A program made the position numbers and the translations under genes. This document shows positions 8,034 through 16,820 of a DNA stretch of 64,000 bases, one piece after another. The notes under the pieces were generated by a model that had not been told where the DNA came from, made no database searches, and saw only the letters and a program-made list of their open reading frames with translations. Origin of the DNA: Asticcacaulis sp. YBE204 (lineage in GTDB: Bacteria; Pseudomonadota; Alphaproteobacteria; Caulobacterales; Caulobacteraceae); the NCBI RefSeq assembly GCF_000495855.1, contig NZ_AWGF01000021.1:22010-86009 (forward strand), written 5' to 3'. The stretch's first letter is position 1, and every line of letters starts with the position of its first letter.

Positions 8034-8371
8034 GCAAGAATACCACTTACACCGCGTCCCTTGGTGGCGAGGCCCATGACTTCTGTCTGCGGGCTTCAGA
8101 CCTTCAGGCGCTGGAGTTCCAGCTTAATGGCGGGATACCTGCCGCGCTTCAAAGGTTCATCGGTCGCCAGTGGAAGGTGCATGAGATCAAGACCGTCCTA
8201 ACCTATGGCCTTATCGGCGCAGGGGAATATAACGCGCGTGACGCGGGCTCTTTTGTCGAGGAGGAGGTCATACCCGGCAACCTCGACGTTTGCGCCCAGA
8301 TCGCCACTATGACCCTTGGGGCGCTGATCTACGGCATCAAGGACGGAAAGCTGGATATCGGCGAGGAATAG
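8030..8371 (+). CDS. Tail assembly chaperone-like (GTA gp10 family)
   Basis: A 113-residue protein starting at GTG 8030, which overlaps the preceding stop (GTGA). The pattern resembles the Phage_TAC_11 / gene transfer agent gp10 family: a first strand after a polar leader (YTASLGGEAHDFCLRASDLQALEFQL), a central helix with FIGRQWKVHEIKTVLTYGLI and GAGE, and a final helix with LGALIYGIKDGK. These chaperones hold the tape measure protein before the tail tube forms, so the gene agrees with the tape measure gene upstream. No tail tube gene is visible. Gene order (tape measure, capsid, chaperone) is the reverse of normal. Confidence 0.7.
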   Translation: MSKNTTYTASLGGEAHDFCLRASDLQALEFQLNGGIPAALQRFIGRQWKVHEIKTVLTYGLIGAGEYNARDAGSFVEEEVIPGNLDVCAQIATMTLGALIYGIKDGKLDIGEE

Positions 8372-8497
8372 GATTCGGGCGGCTCCTTACCGTCCGGACA
8401 CCGGGGGGGGCGGGTGTAGCGTTCGGACGCTCGCTCCCTCAAATACCCGCTGCCCCAGCATTCAGAGATTTTTTTCTCCAATAGCGATAGGGGGGTG

Positions 8498-8533
8498 TTC
8501 ACAAGGCGCGTACCGGCCTCAAAGCCTTGTGAA
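8498..8533. repeat. Perfect 10-bp inverted repeat
   Basis: TTCACAAGGC at 8498-8507 pairs perfectly with GCCTTGTGAA at 8524-8533 across a 16-base loop. No T run follows on either strand, so it is not a standard terminator. It lies in the 8372-8734 stretch, which has no credible gene and also holds the tRNA-like pieces at 8568-8683. It may be an operator or part of a structured transcript. Confidence 0.6.
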
Positions 8534-8567
8534 ATAAGCTTTTCGAGCGGTACGCAGTACGCACTTG

Positions 8568-8683
<116 letters not shown>

Positions 8684-8734
8684 TGGGGTTCGAGTCCCTC
8701 TGGGCCTGTCCCCCAGTTTTGGGGGAAAGTGGTG

Positions 8735-8944
8735 TCACCATTTGATGTCGTCCATGCCGTCAGCGGCTCGCCCGCTCGCTATCAGGCGCAGGTCGTCAAC
8801 AACCCACCGGACGAAACCGGGCGCAATCTCTCTCCCGCGTGGCAAGGAGCCAGCTTCGACCAGCGAGCGAAACTCTGAGACGGACATATCCATAAGCTTC
8901 GCCGCCGTCGCTTCCTTAGCGAGTATGGGTAAGAATTTTGTCAC
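8735..8944 (-). CDS. Excisionase-like helix-turn-helix protein
   Basis: A 69-residue protein. AKEATAAKLMDMSVSEFRSL is the recognition helix pair, and GREIAPGFVRWVVDDL is the wing seen in AlpA/excisionase-type proteins. It is an intact small DNA-binding protein on the strand opposite the structural genes, and may do the job of the broken AlpA-like gene at 2248. Its start overlaps the stop of the gene at 8941-9129 by four bases, so the two form one operon. Confidence 0.75.
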   Translation of the reverse strand: MTKFLPILAKEATAAKLMDMSVSEFRSLVEAGSLPRGREIAPGFVRWVVDDLRLIASGRAADGMDDIKW

Positions 8945-9129
8945 TTCTTCCCGAAATGCAAAGAAAGGATCTGCCGGATTGCTTCAGGTCTTGTTGGCAA
9001 ATCTGATTGCGCGCGGCGGTAGTTATCTACGGCGGCGATGAGGTCGCGCGGCAGACGCAAAGTCAAAGCCTCCGAATCTACGGACGGCCTACCTGTTTTT
9101 GACTTTTTAACGTTATCAATTGACGACAT
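8941..9129 (-). CDS. Ribbon-helix-helix regulator
   Basis: A 62-residue protein with a CopG/Arc-like ribbon-helix-helix: a basic leader (KKSKTGRP), the strand ALTLRLPRDLIAAVDNY, then helices to RPEAIRQILSLHF. RxxAIRxxL is the usual second helix. Such proteins bind DNA as dimers and often repress their own operon. It is the first gene of a two-gene minus-strand operon with the excisionase-like gene. The sequence just upstream (9130-9145) contains ATGACTTTATGATGTCATAA-type half sites (TGAC/GTCA) that might be the operator. Confidence 0.75.
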   Translation of the reverse strand: MSSIDNVKKSKTGRPSVDSEALTLRLPRDLIAAVDNYRRAQSDLPTRPEAIRQILSLHFGKK

Positions 9130-9220
9130 GACTTTATGATGTCATAAACTTAGCGGTCACGCAAGGTGTTGGAAGCACCCGGCGCGACCTAACCGCAACC
9201 GATCCGAAGGAGATACGGTC

Positions 9221-9631
9221 ATGGCTGATGGCAGCTTTAGCACCCCTGTGTCTGGGGTGTCCAATATCCTTATACACCCCCGCGAACAACTCCGGCAGCT
9301 ACGCGAACGCATGGCGCAAGCTATTGAAACGCTCTTGGCGGCAATGGACGCCATAGACGGCGATCCGGACGTTGAAGACGGATTCGACCGCGAACAGGTC
9401 TCCGAGGACGAAGGCGCGCAATGCGACGACGAGGGCCACGACAGCGACACCGAACCAAACGGCGATGAACTGGACTTCAGCCAATCCGAGGACGAAAAGT
9501 CGTCTTGGGAAGTTGCCCGCAAGGCATTCACCAATCAACGGTCGCCCGTTCACTCGTTCGCAACTGACGGCAAGGGCAACACGACGTTTATCAAAGATGG
9601 CGAACTTTGGATGGGTGGGAGTGTCAAATGA
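9221..9631 (+). CDS. Acidic unknown element protein
   Basis: A 136-residue protein with a good ribosome site (GAAGGAGATA) ahead of ATG 9221. Residues about 20-45 are a helix (PREQLRQLRERMAQAIETLL). Residues 46-95 are extremely acidic and repetitive (DGDPDVEDGF, EDEGAQCDDEGHDSDTEPN). The tail is neutral. Proteins with this DPD-VEDG/D-x-EPN pattern recur in integrated elements of Alphaproteobacteria (from memory), but no function is known; the acidic part might mimic DNA. It overlaps the next gene's start by four bases. Confidence 0.65.
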   Translation: MADGSFSTPVSGVSNILIHPREQLRQLRERMAQAIETLLAAMDAIDGDPDVEDGFDREQVSEDEGAQCDDEGHDSDTEPNGDELDFSQSEDEKSSWEVARKAFTNQRSPVHSFATDGKGNTTFIKDGELWMGGSVK

Positions 9632-9873
9632 ACCGGCGCAAACTCTTACAGGGCCTGCCCTTCATTGGCGCGGCGGTCGCTTTGCCGGTGGCAGTCGCTC
9701 ACGCGGAAGGGCCTCAGTCTTTTGACGACAAGCTTCAATTTCACATCGACGCGATCAAAGCGCTGATGGAAGCCAAGGACGAAAAAATTACCGGCTGGAG
9801 CCAACACTCAAGCGACAAGGTAACGGGCAATTTCGGCTACACGATGATTCTTGTAGCCGAACGCAAAGCCTAA
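9628..9873 (+). CDS. Small exported protein with Tat-like signal
   Basis: An 81-residue protein. The start at 9628 overlaps the preceding stop (ATGA). The N-terminus MNRRKLLQGLPFIGAAVALP reads as a twin-arginine-type signal (RRK, then a hydrophobic stretch, then VAHAEG as a likely cleavage site). The mature part of about 55 residues is hydrophilic and unrecognised. It is the last gene of the element, about 130 bases from attR. An exported cargo protein would be unusual for a phage core function. Confidence 0.65.
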   Translation: MNRRKLLQGLPFIGAAVALPVAVAHAEGPQSFDDKLQFHIDAIKALMEAKDEKITGWSQHSSDKVTGNFGYTMILVAERKA

Positions 9874-10003
9874 CCGGCATTTTCGGCGTTGCAGCCCGTA
9901 TCAATCAGTCACCAACAATACCGATTAAGAAGGCGGCATTTTAGGCGGGAAGGAAGCCGTAAAAACGTAAAAACCGTTTAAAATTAATAAGATATAAAGG
10001 AAA

Positions 10004-10019
10004 ATGGCGGAGACGGTGG
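10004..10019. repeat. Right attachment repeat (attR)
   Basis: The second exact copy of the 16-base repeat at 90-105. Here it coincides with the 3' end of tRNA-Ser, including the CCA complement. The tRNA gene therefore stays complete at this side. The element between the repeats is about 9.9 kb. Confidence 0.9.
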
Positions 10020-10095
10020 GATTCGAACCCACGGTACCCTTTTGGGGTACGCTCATTTAGCAAACGAGTCCCTTCGGCCTCTCGGGCACGTCTCC
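10005..10095 (-). tRNA. serX: tRNA-Ser(GCT)
   Basis: Reads GGAGACG at the 5' end (10095) and CGTCTCC-G-CCA at the 3' end (10005), with CCA encoded. The anticodon GCT is at 10059-10061 in a TTGCTAA loop. A long variable arm (stem TACCC/GGGTA) as in serine tRNAs and a GGTTCGAAT T loop are present. At 91 nucleotides including CCA the length is normal. It is the integration target of the element to its left, and its original terminator seems to be at 47-70. The symbol is generic. Confidence 0.95.
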
Positions 10096-10237
10096 GTTAC
10101 GGCTGACTTAACCCGACACACGCCAAAAGGCAACGGGGCGCGTCAGGAAAAGTGTGAACAGTCCGCCACACCCCGCGCCTTCCCGGCCCCTTAAGGAAAA
10201 AGGCCCTGCGTTAACGGTTGTCTAAACCCCTTGGGCT

Positions 10238-11869
10238 ATGGTGTCCTCAACGCATAATGCTACCACGCCCCAAAGAGTGTTCAGAACGGACATGCTTGAC
10301 GCCCTGAAACGCGACACCCTGGCCCATCGGGCCGGTGGTCAGGCCACAGCAAAGGATCAGACCGATCCGTCGCTGAAGCCGCAGATGCGCGCCGTGCCGA
10401 CCCCTGAGCCTGTCGATCCGCGCGACCGCCGCGGGCCGTTTCGTCCCGAACGCCTGATTTCCCTGCGCGAGCGCCGCTCGAACGACCGCTATGCCCGCCT
10501 GTTCCGTATCGGCGACATTTTGCTGATCACAGGCTTCACCATGGTGCTGGCCCAACTGATCGCGCCGCTGGGGTGGATGCGCTCACCCGTCTCCGAAGTT
10601 CTGCCGTTCCTGACCGCCGTCATGGTCACCGGCTGGGCGTTGAAAAGCCTCAACCTCTATCAGTTTCTGCGCACCGAAAACCTGCTGGTTCACGTCGGTA
10701 AGGTCGCCGCCGCCGTGTTCCTCGGCGCTCTGGGTGGCGTCTGCGCCTCGCAGTTTTCGCCCAACGAGTCGCAGGAAGTGCCCTTGCTCGGCCTGTGGAC
10801 GCTCACCGCCCTGTGTACCCTGACCCTGATGCACGTTTTGTGGTTCGAGGTCGTGCGCAGCTGGCGCAAGCGCGGGCTTCTAACGCCGAACATCGTCATC
10901 GTCGGCGCCACGCGTCACGCGCAAAAGCTGATAGATACGGCGCTGGAACGCCGCGACGTCAACATCCTGGGTATCTTCGACGATCGTCTGGCGCGCAACC
11001 CGGATGCGGTGTCCGGCGTGCCGATCCTCGGCGACACGCAGGCCCTGCTGAGCCACAAGATCACGCCCTATGTCGATCAGATCGTCGTCGCGCTCGACCC
11101 GTCGGCCAAGGCGCGCGTCAACCACCTGATCGAAAAGCTGAAAATGCTGCCGAACGACGTGTCGCTGCTGGTCGACGTCCATAACGAGACCGGCCGTCAG
11201 GCCGCCCTGTCGCGCCTGTCAGACATGCCGCTGGCCAAGGTGTCGGGCATTTCCGAAGACGAGCGCAAGGCCTTCAACAAGCGCTTTCAGGACATCATTA
11301 TCGGCCTGATCGCGCTGGTCGTCTTCGCGCCGCTAATGGCGATCGTCGCCCTGATCATCAAGCTGGACAGCCCCGGCCCGGTCTTCTTCCGCCAGCGCCG
11401 GCACGGTTTCAACAACGAAGCGATCAATGTGTGGAAGTTCCGTTCGATGCGCAACGAGGCCGCCGATGCCACCGCCTCGCGTCAGATCTCGCGCAACGAC
11501 GACCGCGTGACGCGCGTCGGCAAATTCATCCGTAAGACCTCGATCGACGAACTGCCGCAGTTGTTCAACGTCCTCAAGGGCGAGATGTCGCTGGTCGGGC
11601 CGCGCCCCCACGCCATCGGCATGAAGACCGGCCCGGACGAATCCGCGCGCCTTGTCGCCGAATATGCGTGGCGCCACCGCATGAAGCCCGGCATGACCGG
11701 CTGGGCGGCGATCAACGGCTCGCGCGGAGCGCTGGAAACCGCCGACGACGTGCGCCGCCGCATCCAGCTCGATGTCGACTATATCGAACGCCATTCGCTA
11801 TGGCTCGACCTCTATATCATGGCCATGACCATTCCCTGCGTATTGAACGACCGCAGCGCAATCCGCTAA
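10238..11869 (+). CDS. hfsE: Holdfast initiating glycosyl-1-phosphate transferase HfsE
   Basis: A 543-residue polyprenyl-phosphate sugar-1-phosphate transferase (WcaJ/WbaP type). It loads the first sugar of the holdfast repeat unit onto undecaprenyl phosphate at the inner membrane. Four membrane helices lie at about 85-210, followed by a Rossmann-like domain ([19 protein letters not shown], then GVPILGD). The catalytic bacterial sugar transferase domain fills the last 200 residues: [20 protein letters not shown] helix, [42 protein letters not shown] and GPRPHA. The N-terminal 50 residues are low in order; an internal start at 10292 is possible. Identity with hfsE rests on the locus order hfsEFGH-CBA-D known in Caulobacter. 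Confidence 0.88.
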   Translation: MVSSTHNATTPQRVFRTDMLDALKRDTLAHRAGGQATAKDQTDPSLKPQMRAVPTPEPVDPRDRRGPFRPERLISLRERRSNDRYARLFRIGDILLITGFTMVLAQLIAPLGWMRSPVSEVLPFLTAVMVTGWALKSLNLYQFLRTENLLVHVGKVAAAVFLGALGGVCASQFSPNESQEVPLLGLWTLTALCTLTLMHVLWFEVVRSWRKRGLLTPNIVIVGATRHAQKLIDTALERRDVNILGIFDDRLARNPDAVSGVPILGDTQALLSHKITPYVDQIVVALDPSAKARVNHLIEKLKMLPNDVSLLVDVHNETGRQAALSRLSDMPLAKVSGISEDERKAFNKRFQDIIIGLIALVVFAPLMAIVALIIKLDSPGPVFFRQRRHGFNNEAINVWKFRSMRNEAADATASRQISRNDDRVTRVGKFIRKTSIDELPQLFNVLKGEMSLVGPRPHAIGMKTGPDESARLVAEYAWRHRMKPGMTGWAAINGSRGALETADDVRRRIQLDVDYIERHSLWLDLYIMAMTIPCVLNDRSAIR

Positions 11870-11903
11870 ATAAACAAAGCCTTAGGGCCGAAAGCTGAGA
11901 TAT

Positions 11904-13367
11904 ATGTTCTGGAAAGGCCTGTGGGGCTATCTCCCTGCCAATGTGCTGCAAGGCCTGATCGGGTTCGCCACCCTGATCACTTTCACGCGCATCCTGTCGC
12001 CGGAAGATTTCGGTCGTTATGCCCTGGCTTTCGGGATTTCGAGCCTCGCCCAGACCCTGTGCTTTACGTGGATCGAAGCCGCCATGGCGCGATTTTATCC
12101 CGCCGAAGCGCGTGAAAATGCGGAAGCGCCGGAACTCTATGGCACGCTGTATCGCCTGTTCGTCGTCGTGACGCTGGCCTTCGCGGCTATTGTCGGCATG
12201 GGTTTATGGCTGTGGCCAATTCCGGACGCGCACGGTCAATCATTGAAGCTGGCTGTCGGCTGCGGACTGGGCGTCGTCGTCTTCCGCAGCCTGATCAAGA
12301 TGGTGCAGGAGCAACGCCGATCCGAAGGCCGCGTCGGTGCGGCGTCGTTCTTTGATATGATCCAGACCGCCGGGGGCTTCGGCTTCGGCGCGCTGTTGGC
12401 GTGGGGGGGATTAGGCGGCGGCTCACCGCTGCTGGGGGCCGGGATCATCGCCGCCCTGACCCTGCCGTTCGTGGTACGCGAAGACTGGGGCCGCGCGATC
12501 AAAGGCCGCTTCGATCCGGTGCGCGCCAAGCAATACGCCCATTACGGTCTGCCGTTGTCGGCCAGCCTGATCCTGACTCTGGCGCTCTATACCGCCGACC
12601 GTTTCCTGATCGCTGGGTTTCTGGGTGAAGCCGAGGCCGGGGCCTATCACGCAGGCTACAGCCTCGCCTCGCGCATCCTCGACGTCTTGTTTATCTGGTT
12701 CGGCGCAGCGGGTGGCCCGGCTCTAGTCCATGCACTGGAAAGCGGCGGATTGCCCGCGCTGAAAGACAGCGCGCGTGAACAATTCCGCACCATGGCGCTG
12801 GTCCTGTTCCCGGCGGTGGGCGGGCTGATCGTCGTCGCCGATCCGCTGAGTCAATTATTGATCGGAGAAGCTTTGCGCGTGCAGGCCTTGTCGGTCACCG
12901 CCCTGATCAGCGTCGGCGCGCTGTTTTCCGGCTTCAACACCTATTACTTCCTTCAGGCCTTTACCCTGTCGAAACAGACAAAGTTGCTGACCGTCGCCAT
13001 GATCGTCCCGGCCGTGGCCAATATCGGGTTGAACGTGGCTTTGATTCCGCTCTACGGCCTGTGGGGCGCCGGCATGGCGACGGCGCTCAGTTTCGCCATC
13101 GGCCTGATCGGATCGTGGATACTGGGCCGCAAGGCGATCGCCCTGCCCGTGCCGTGGGTGGACCTGCTCAAGACAGCCGCCGCGACCGGCCTGATGATGG
13201 TCGCCGTACGCCTGATCCCGGCGTTCGGTGGCATTATCGAACTGATCATCAAGGGCGCGGTCGGCGTCGTCGTCTATGCTGGTCTGGCTTTGACGTTGAA
13301 TTTGAGCGGCGTGCGCCACCACGGCCAACGGCTTCTTAAGCGTTTCGGGGGTAAGGTCGCCGCATGA
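11904..13367 (+). CDS. hfsF: Holdfast Wzx-type flippase HfsF
   Basis: A 487-residue integral membrane protein with about 12-14 hydrophobic helices and the polysaccharide flippase opening YLPANVLQGLIGFATLITFT, RILSPEDFGRYALAFGI. It should flip the lipid-linked holdfast repeat unit across the inner membrane. It starts 34 bases after hfsE and its stop overlaps the hfsG start by four bases, so it is in the hfsEFGH operon. The family is clear; the holdfast assignment comes from its neighbours. Confidence 0.85.
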   Translation: MFWKGLWGYLPANVLQGLIGFATLITFTRILSPEDFGRYALAFGISSLAQTLCFTWIEAAMARFYPAEARENAEAPELYGTLYRLFVVVTLAFAAIVGMGLWLWPIPDAHGQSLKLAVGCGLGVVVFRSLIKMVQEQRRSEGRVGAASFFDMIQTAGGFGFGALLAWGGLGGGSPLLGAGIIAALTLPFVVREDWGRAIKGRFDPVRAKQYAHYGLPLSASLILTLALYTADRFLIAGFLGEAEAGAYHAGYSLASRILDVLFIWFGAAGGPALVHALESGGLPALKDSAREQFRTMALVLFPAVGGLIVVADPLSQLLIGEALRVQALSVTALISVGALFSGFNTYYFLQAFTLSKQTKLLTVAMIVPAVANIGLNVALIPLYGLWGAGMATALSFAIGLIGSWILGRKAIALPVPWVDLLKTAAATGLMMVAVRLIPAFGGIIELIIKGAVGVVVYAGLALTLNLSGVRHHGQRLLKRFGGKVAA

Positions 13368-14296
13368 ACGCACATGTCAAATCCGCTCAGGTCGTTTTGA
13401 ACGCCGCCTATGACGAGGCCGCGACGCCGCACCTGTCGGTACTGATCCCGTTTTATCGCGAAAGCCCCTCCGCGTTGCTCAAGGCCCTGACGCCGATTCC
13501 GGGGGTTGAGATCATCCTGCTCGACGACGGTTCGCAGCAACCCGATCTGACGCAGGATGTTTTGTCAACGATTGACGATCTTGCCCTGCCGGTGAAGTTC
13601 ATCACCCTGCCCGCCAATGAAGGCCGGGCGCGTGGACGCAATCGCCTGACGACAGCGGCGCGCGGCGCCTACTTCCTGTGTCTCGATTCCGACATGCTGC
13701 CGGACCATGCCGATTTTCTCGAACGCTGGATCTCCGTGACGCAGGACAATCCCGCCGTGGTGTTCGGCGGCTTTTCGCTGCTTCAGGCGCCGCAGGACAA
13801 GGCCTTCGCCGTGCACCGCCTGATGGCCGGCAAGAGCGACTGTCTCGACGCGGCCACGCGATCCTTGCAGCCGGAAAAATACGTTTTCACCTCGAACCTG
13901 CTTATCCGCCGCGACGTGTTCAAGGCGCAGGACTTCGACGCCAGCTTCACCGGCTGGGGCTGGGAAGACGTCGAATGGGCCATGCGCGTGGCCAATGACT
14001 TCGGCGTCCGCCATATCGACAATACGGCGACCCATATGGGCCTTGATCGCGCCGAGACTTTGGCCCGCAAGTACGAGCAGTCGGTCAGCAACTTCGCCCG
14101 CGTGATCAAAAAGCACCCCGATGTCGTAGCCCAGTACCCGAGCTACAAGATCGCCAAACTGATCCGTCGCTTGCCCTTGCGTGGCCTATTGCGCAAGACG
14201 GTCAAGTCGATCGGGCTGAACGACGATATGCCATTGAAATTGCGGGCCCTGGCGCTGCGGGTTTATCGCGCGGCGCTCTATGCGGAGGTGGTCTGA
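13364..14296 (+). CDS. hfsG: Holdfast family 2 glycosyltransferase HfsG
   Basis: A 310-residue GT-A glycosyltransferase that should add a sugar to the growing holdfast repeat unit on the cytoplasmic face. Visible motifs: LSVLIPFYRES, EIILLDDGSQQPDL, NEGRARGRNRL, and the metal-binding DSDM (LCLDSDMLPDHADF). The acceptor-side motif is FTGWGWEDVEWAMRV (the ED pair). No membrane helix. It overlaps hfsF at the start and hfsH by one base at the end. In Caulobacter HfsG is required for holdfast and is a GlcNAc-type transferase candidate; sugar specificity cannot be read here. Confidence 0.85.
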   Translation: MNAHVKSAQVVLNAAYDEAATPHLSVLIPFYRESPSALLKALTPIPGVEIILLDDGSQQPDLTQDVLSTIDDLALPVKFITLPANEGRARGRNRLTTAARGAYFLCLDSDMLPDHADFLERWISVTQDNPAVVFGGFSLLQAPQDKAFAVHRLMAGKSDCLDAATRSLQPEKYVFTSNLLIRRDVFKAQDFDASFTGWGWEDVEWAMRVANDFGVRHIDNTATHMGLDRAETLARKYEQSVSNFARVIKKHPDVVAQYPSYKIAKLIRRLPLRGLLRKTVKSIGLNDDMPLKLRALALRVYRAALYAEVV

Positions 14297-15060
14297 TGGC
14301 CGACGACGTCTATGCCGCCGACCGTTCGCTGTATGGCAAGTTGCGCCGCCGCGCCTCGAAACTGCTCTATCGCAAACCGGCGAAACTGTCGGGTCTGACG
14401 CGGCCCCTGCTGACTTTCTCGTTCGACGATGCGCCGCAATCAGCCGCCACGGCGGGTGCCGAGATCATCGAAAAGCATGGCTTCAAGGCGACCTATTTCA
14501 TCTCAGCCGGGATCATGGGCGAGGACAGCCATTTCGGCCCGTATACGACGGCGGAACAGGTCCGGGATTTGCATACGCGCGGCCATGAGATCGCCTGTCA
14601 CACCTTTACGCATATCGACTGCGGTCAGGCATCGGGCTCGGAAATCGCCACAAGCGTCGATCAAAATCAAAAAATAATTCAATCGCTTGGCCTGCCCGCT
14701 TCAACCACCTTCGCCTATCCCTATGGCGACGTGTCGCCTCAGGCCAAGGCGCAATTGTCAGCGCGCTACGCCTCGGCGCGCGCCCTGCACCACGGCCTGA
14801 TCACCACCGGCACCGACCTCAATCAGGCCCCGGCGGTCGGCATCGAAGGCGTAGATGGTGAGACTCTGGCGCTCGACTGGATGCGCCGCGCGGTGGCTAC
14901 ACCGGATAGCTGGCTGGTGCTTTATACCCACGATGTGCGCGATAATCCGTCGCCGTGGGGCTGCACGCCGGAGGCGCTGGACCGACTGGCTCAGGCGGCG
15001 ATCGAAATGGATTTCGAGGTCGTCACCTACGCCGAAGGCGCGCGCCGCGCCGGAGGTTAA
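14296..15060 (+). CDS. hfsH: Holdfast polysaccharide deacetylase HfsH
   Basis: A 254-residue carbohydrate esterase family 4 (NodB-like) deacetylase. The catalytic base and metal ligands are visible: TFSFDDAPQS (motif 1, DD), and HTFTHIDC (motif 2, H-x3-H). Next come TFAYPYGDVS (motif 3) and LYTHDVRD (late His). In Caulobacter HfsH removes acetyl groups from holdfast GlcNAc, which affects adhesion and anchoring. No signal peptide is visible, in keeping with a cytoplasmic step. Its stop overlaps the stop of the convergent gene at 15057 by four bases. Confidence 0.87.
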   Translation: MADDVYAADRSLYGKLRRRASKLLYRKPAKLSGLTRPLLTFSFDDAPQSAATAGAEIIEKHGFKATYFISAGIMGEDSHFGPYTTAEQVRDLHTRGHEIACHTFTHIDCGQASGSEIATSVDQNQKIIQSLGLPASTTFAYPYGDVSPQAKAQLSARYASARALHHGLITTGTDLNQAPAVGIEGVDGETLALDWMRRAVATPDSWLVLYTHDVRDNPSPWGCTPEALDRLAQAAIEMDFEVVTYAEGARRAGG

Positions 15061-15425
15061 ACCTCTACCCGATTCTCTGGCTCGCGGACCCGACCATTAA
15101 TCATCACGATGGCCGTTTCGAACTCCTGTAAATGAATTTGCAGAGAGTCGGCATATACTGCGGTATGCAATCCCAATCCAAGCCACTTGGGATCTTGCTC
15201 GTAGATAATCGTCATTTCATCACCCGGTTGAAGCGTATAAAGATCGGGGTACATTTCGATCCAAACCTCCATTGGCTTTTCGGTCTTGTTGACGAATTGC
15301 TGGATAAGTTTTCCCGGCTTGTATTCAAAATCGCGGTCATAGCAAAATGCGTTTTCATAAAGCTTGCTCTGTCGTTTCTGAACACGAGCATAGGCCCAAT
15401 TTTCAAGCCATTGTATAAAACTCAA
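15057..15425 (-). CDS. Unknown protein between hfsH and hfsC
   Basis: A 122-residue protein that begins at TTG 15425, with GGGGAGAGG upstream. No ATG start is available without losing conserved-looking sequence. It has an amphipathic N-terminus (IQWLENWAYARVQKRQSKLY) and a beta-rich remainder (KPMEVWIEMYPDLYTLQPGDEMTIIYEQ). No catalytic motif or membrane helix. It lies 26 bases after hfsC on the same strand and would share its transcript; it overlaps the convergent hfsH end. It may be an unrelated insertion in the hfs locus. Codon use is more AT-rich than hfs genes. Confidence 0.65.
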   Translation of the reverse strand: MSFIQWLENWAYARVQKRQSKLYENAFCYDRDFEYKPGKLIQQFVNKTEKPMEVWIEMYPDLYTLQPGDEMTIIYEQDPKWLGLGLHTAVYADSLQIHLQEFETAIVMINGRVREPENRVEV

Positions 15426-15450
15426 GGCCCCTCTCCCCTTGCTTAAAACC

Positions 15451-16755
15451 TCAACTATAGAGTTTTCTGTACTTCGTCTCCGGTGTATCGGATAGTAACC
15501 GCGCCTTTGGTCCGTCCCCCGGCAGGGCCAGCTTGACCACCATGATCACAATCAGACACCAGCGGATATCGTTCCAGCCGATAGCGATGCTTTCGGTCAG
15601 GCTCATCAGCGAATAGATGGTGATAAACGGCAAGGCGAAATAGCCCCCGTCCCCGCGATAGGTGCGGTAAAACGCCTTAAGCCACGTCTCGGCGAACAGG
15701 CACGCCCAGATCGTCAGGCCGATATAGCCTGTCGCCAGCCACACCTCGTACCAGCACGAATGGGCATGATAGGCACGGAACCCGGCCACCTCGGTGATCC
15801 AGCGCAGCGGCGTCCACTCGCCCTCCGTCGACCAGACCACACCGTAGCCATAGCCCGTCAGCGGCTGTTTCTGCATCACGAAGTCGATGCCTTCCCAGAT
15901 ATTGGTCCGGCCCGTCAGGGTTGCGTCCTTGCCCAGCAGCAGAAACAGCTTTTCCGGCATGAGGACGATAAAGGTCCCCAGCGCCATCAGGACACACACC
16001 GCCAGCCAAGTCAGGACGATCCCCAGAATCGGCCCGCGCCGTGACAGCCAGATAAAGCTCATCGCCCCGGTGCCGAGGATCAGGGCCAGCAACGAGGTCT
16101 TGGAGGTGGACATGAGCACCAGAAACGCCGCCCCCGCTGCTGCTGCCGCCCACAGCCAGCGCCGTTTCGGCACATGGATCGCGGCAGCGACGCAGGCCAG
16201 ATACCCGACGTCCATCACCGCGCCCAGATTGTTCTTTTCGGCGAACACCCCGCGCCACGCCCCAACGAACAAGGTCGTCATACGGCCTTTGTCGGGGAAC
16301 AGAATCGCCATGATGAAAGACCCGGCGATCAGGATCAGATAGGCGATGGCCACGACCTCGATCAGCTTGGTCCACGAAAAGCGCGCCGCGATGACATAGC
16401 CCGCGAGGCACGTCATGGCGAAGGCGATAAACCGGCGCATCGTGGCGCTGGGGTCCACCGACCATAGGTAGGACGCCGCGCAGATGACGATCAGCGCCAC
16501 CAGAATCGGCGTCCGCATGACCCCCGACAGTACCTGCCGCCAGCTCAGGGCCAGCAGGACAAAGGCACAGACATATACCGGATAATAGATGTTGCGGATG
16601 ATCGCCCCGGCCCAGGCGGGTTGTTCGGTCGAATATCCGAAGACTGGCGACACCCAACCCTGCGAGAACATGAACAGGATACCGACGGCGAGGATCAGCG
16701 ACAGCCAGTCGCCTTCCCAATCCTCGCGGATGCCATCGATGATGTCGCGAAGCAC
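15451..16755 (-). CDS. hfsC: Holdfast polysaccharide polymerase HfsC (Wzy/O-antigen ligase type)
   Basis: A 434-residue membrane protein with about 10-12 helices and the O-antigen ligase/polymerase layout. The large periplasmic loop carries LTGRTNIWEGIDFVMQ, PLTGYGYGVVW and AYHAHSCWYEVWLATGYIG. It should join lipid-linked repeat units into holdfast polymer in the periplasm. In Caulobacter HfsC shares this job with the paralogue HfsI, which is not in this window. Transcribed away from hfsA and hfsB in the CBA direction, 65 bases after hfsB. Confidence 0.85.
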   Translation of the reverse strand: MLRDIIDGIREDWEGDWLSLILAVGILFMFSQGWVSPVFGYSTEQPAWAGAIIRNIYYPVYVCAFVLLALSWRQVLSGVMRTPILVALIVICAASYLWSVDPSATMRRFIAFAMTCLAGYVIAARFSWTKLIEVVAIAYLILIAGSFIMAILFPDKGRMTTLFVGAWRGVFAEKNNLGAVMDVGYLACVAAAIHVPKRRWLWAAAAAGAAFLVLMSTSKTSLLALILGTGAMSFIWLSRRGPILGIVLTWLAVCVLMALGTFIVLMPEKLFLLLGKDATLTGRTNIWEGIDFVMQKQPLTGYGYGVVWSTEGEWTPLRWITEVAGFRAYHAHSCWYEVWLATGYIGLTIWACLFAETWLKAFYRTYRGDGGYFALPFITIYSLMSLTESIAIGWNDIRWCLIVIMVVKLALPGDGPKARLLSDTPETKYRKLYS

Positions 16756-16820
16756 GGCTAGATTCCCTGTTGGCGCATGCTTGGCGCGAAAAACCGGTGT
16801 CCACTTTTTCGCAGCATGCG

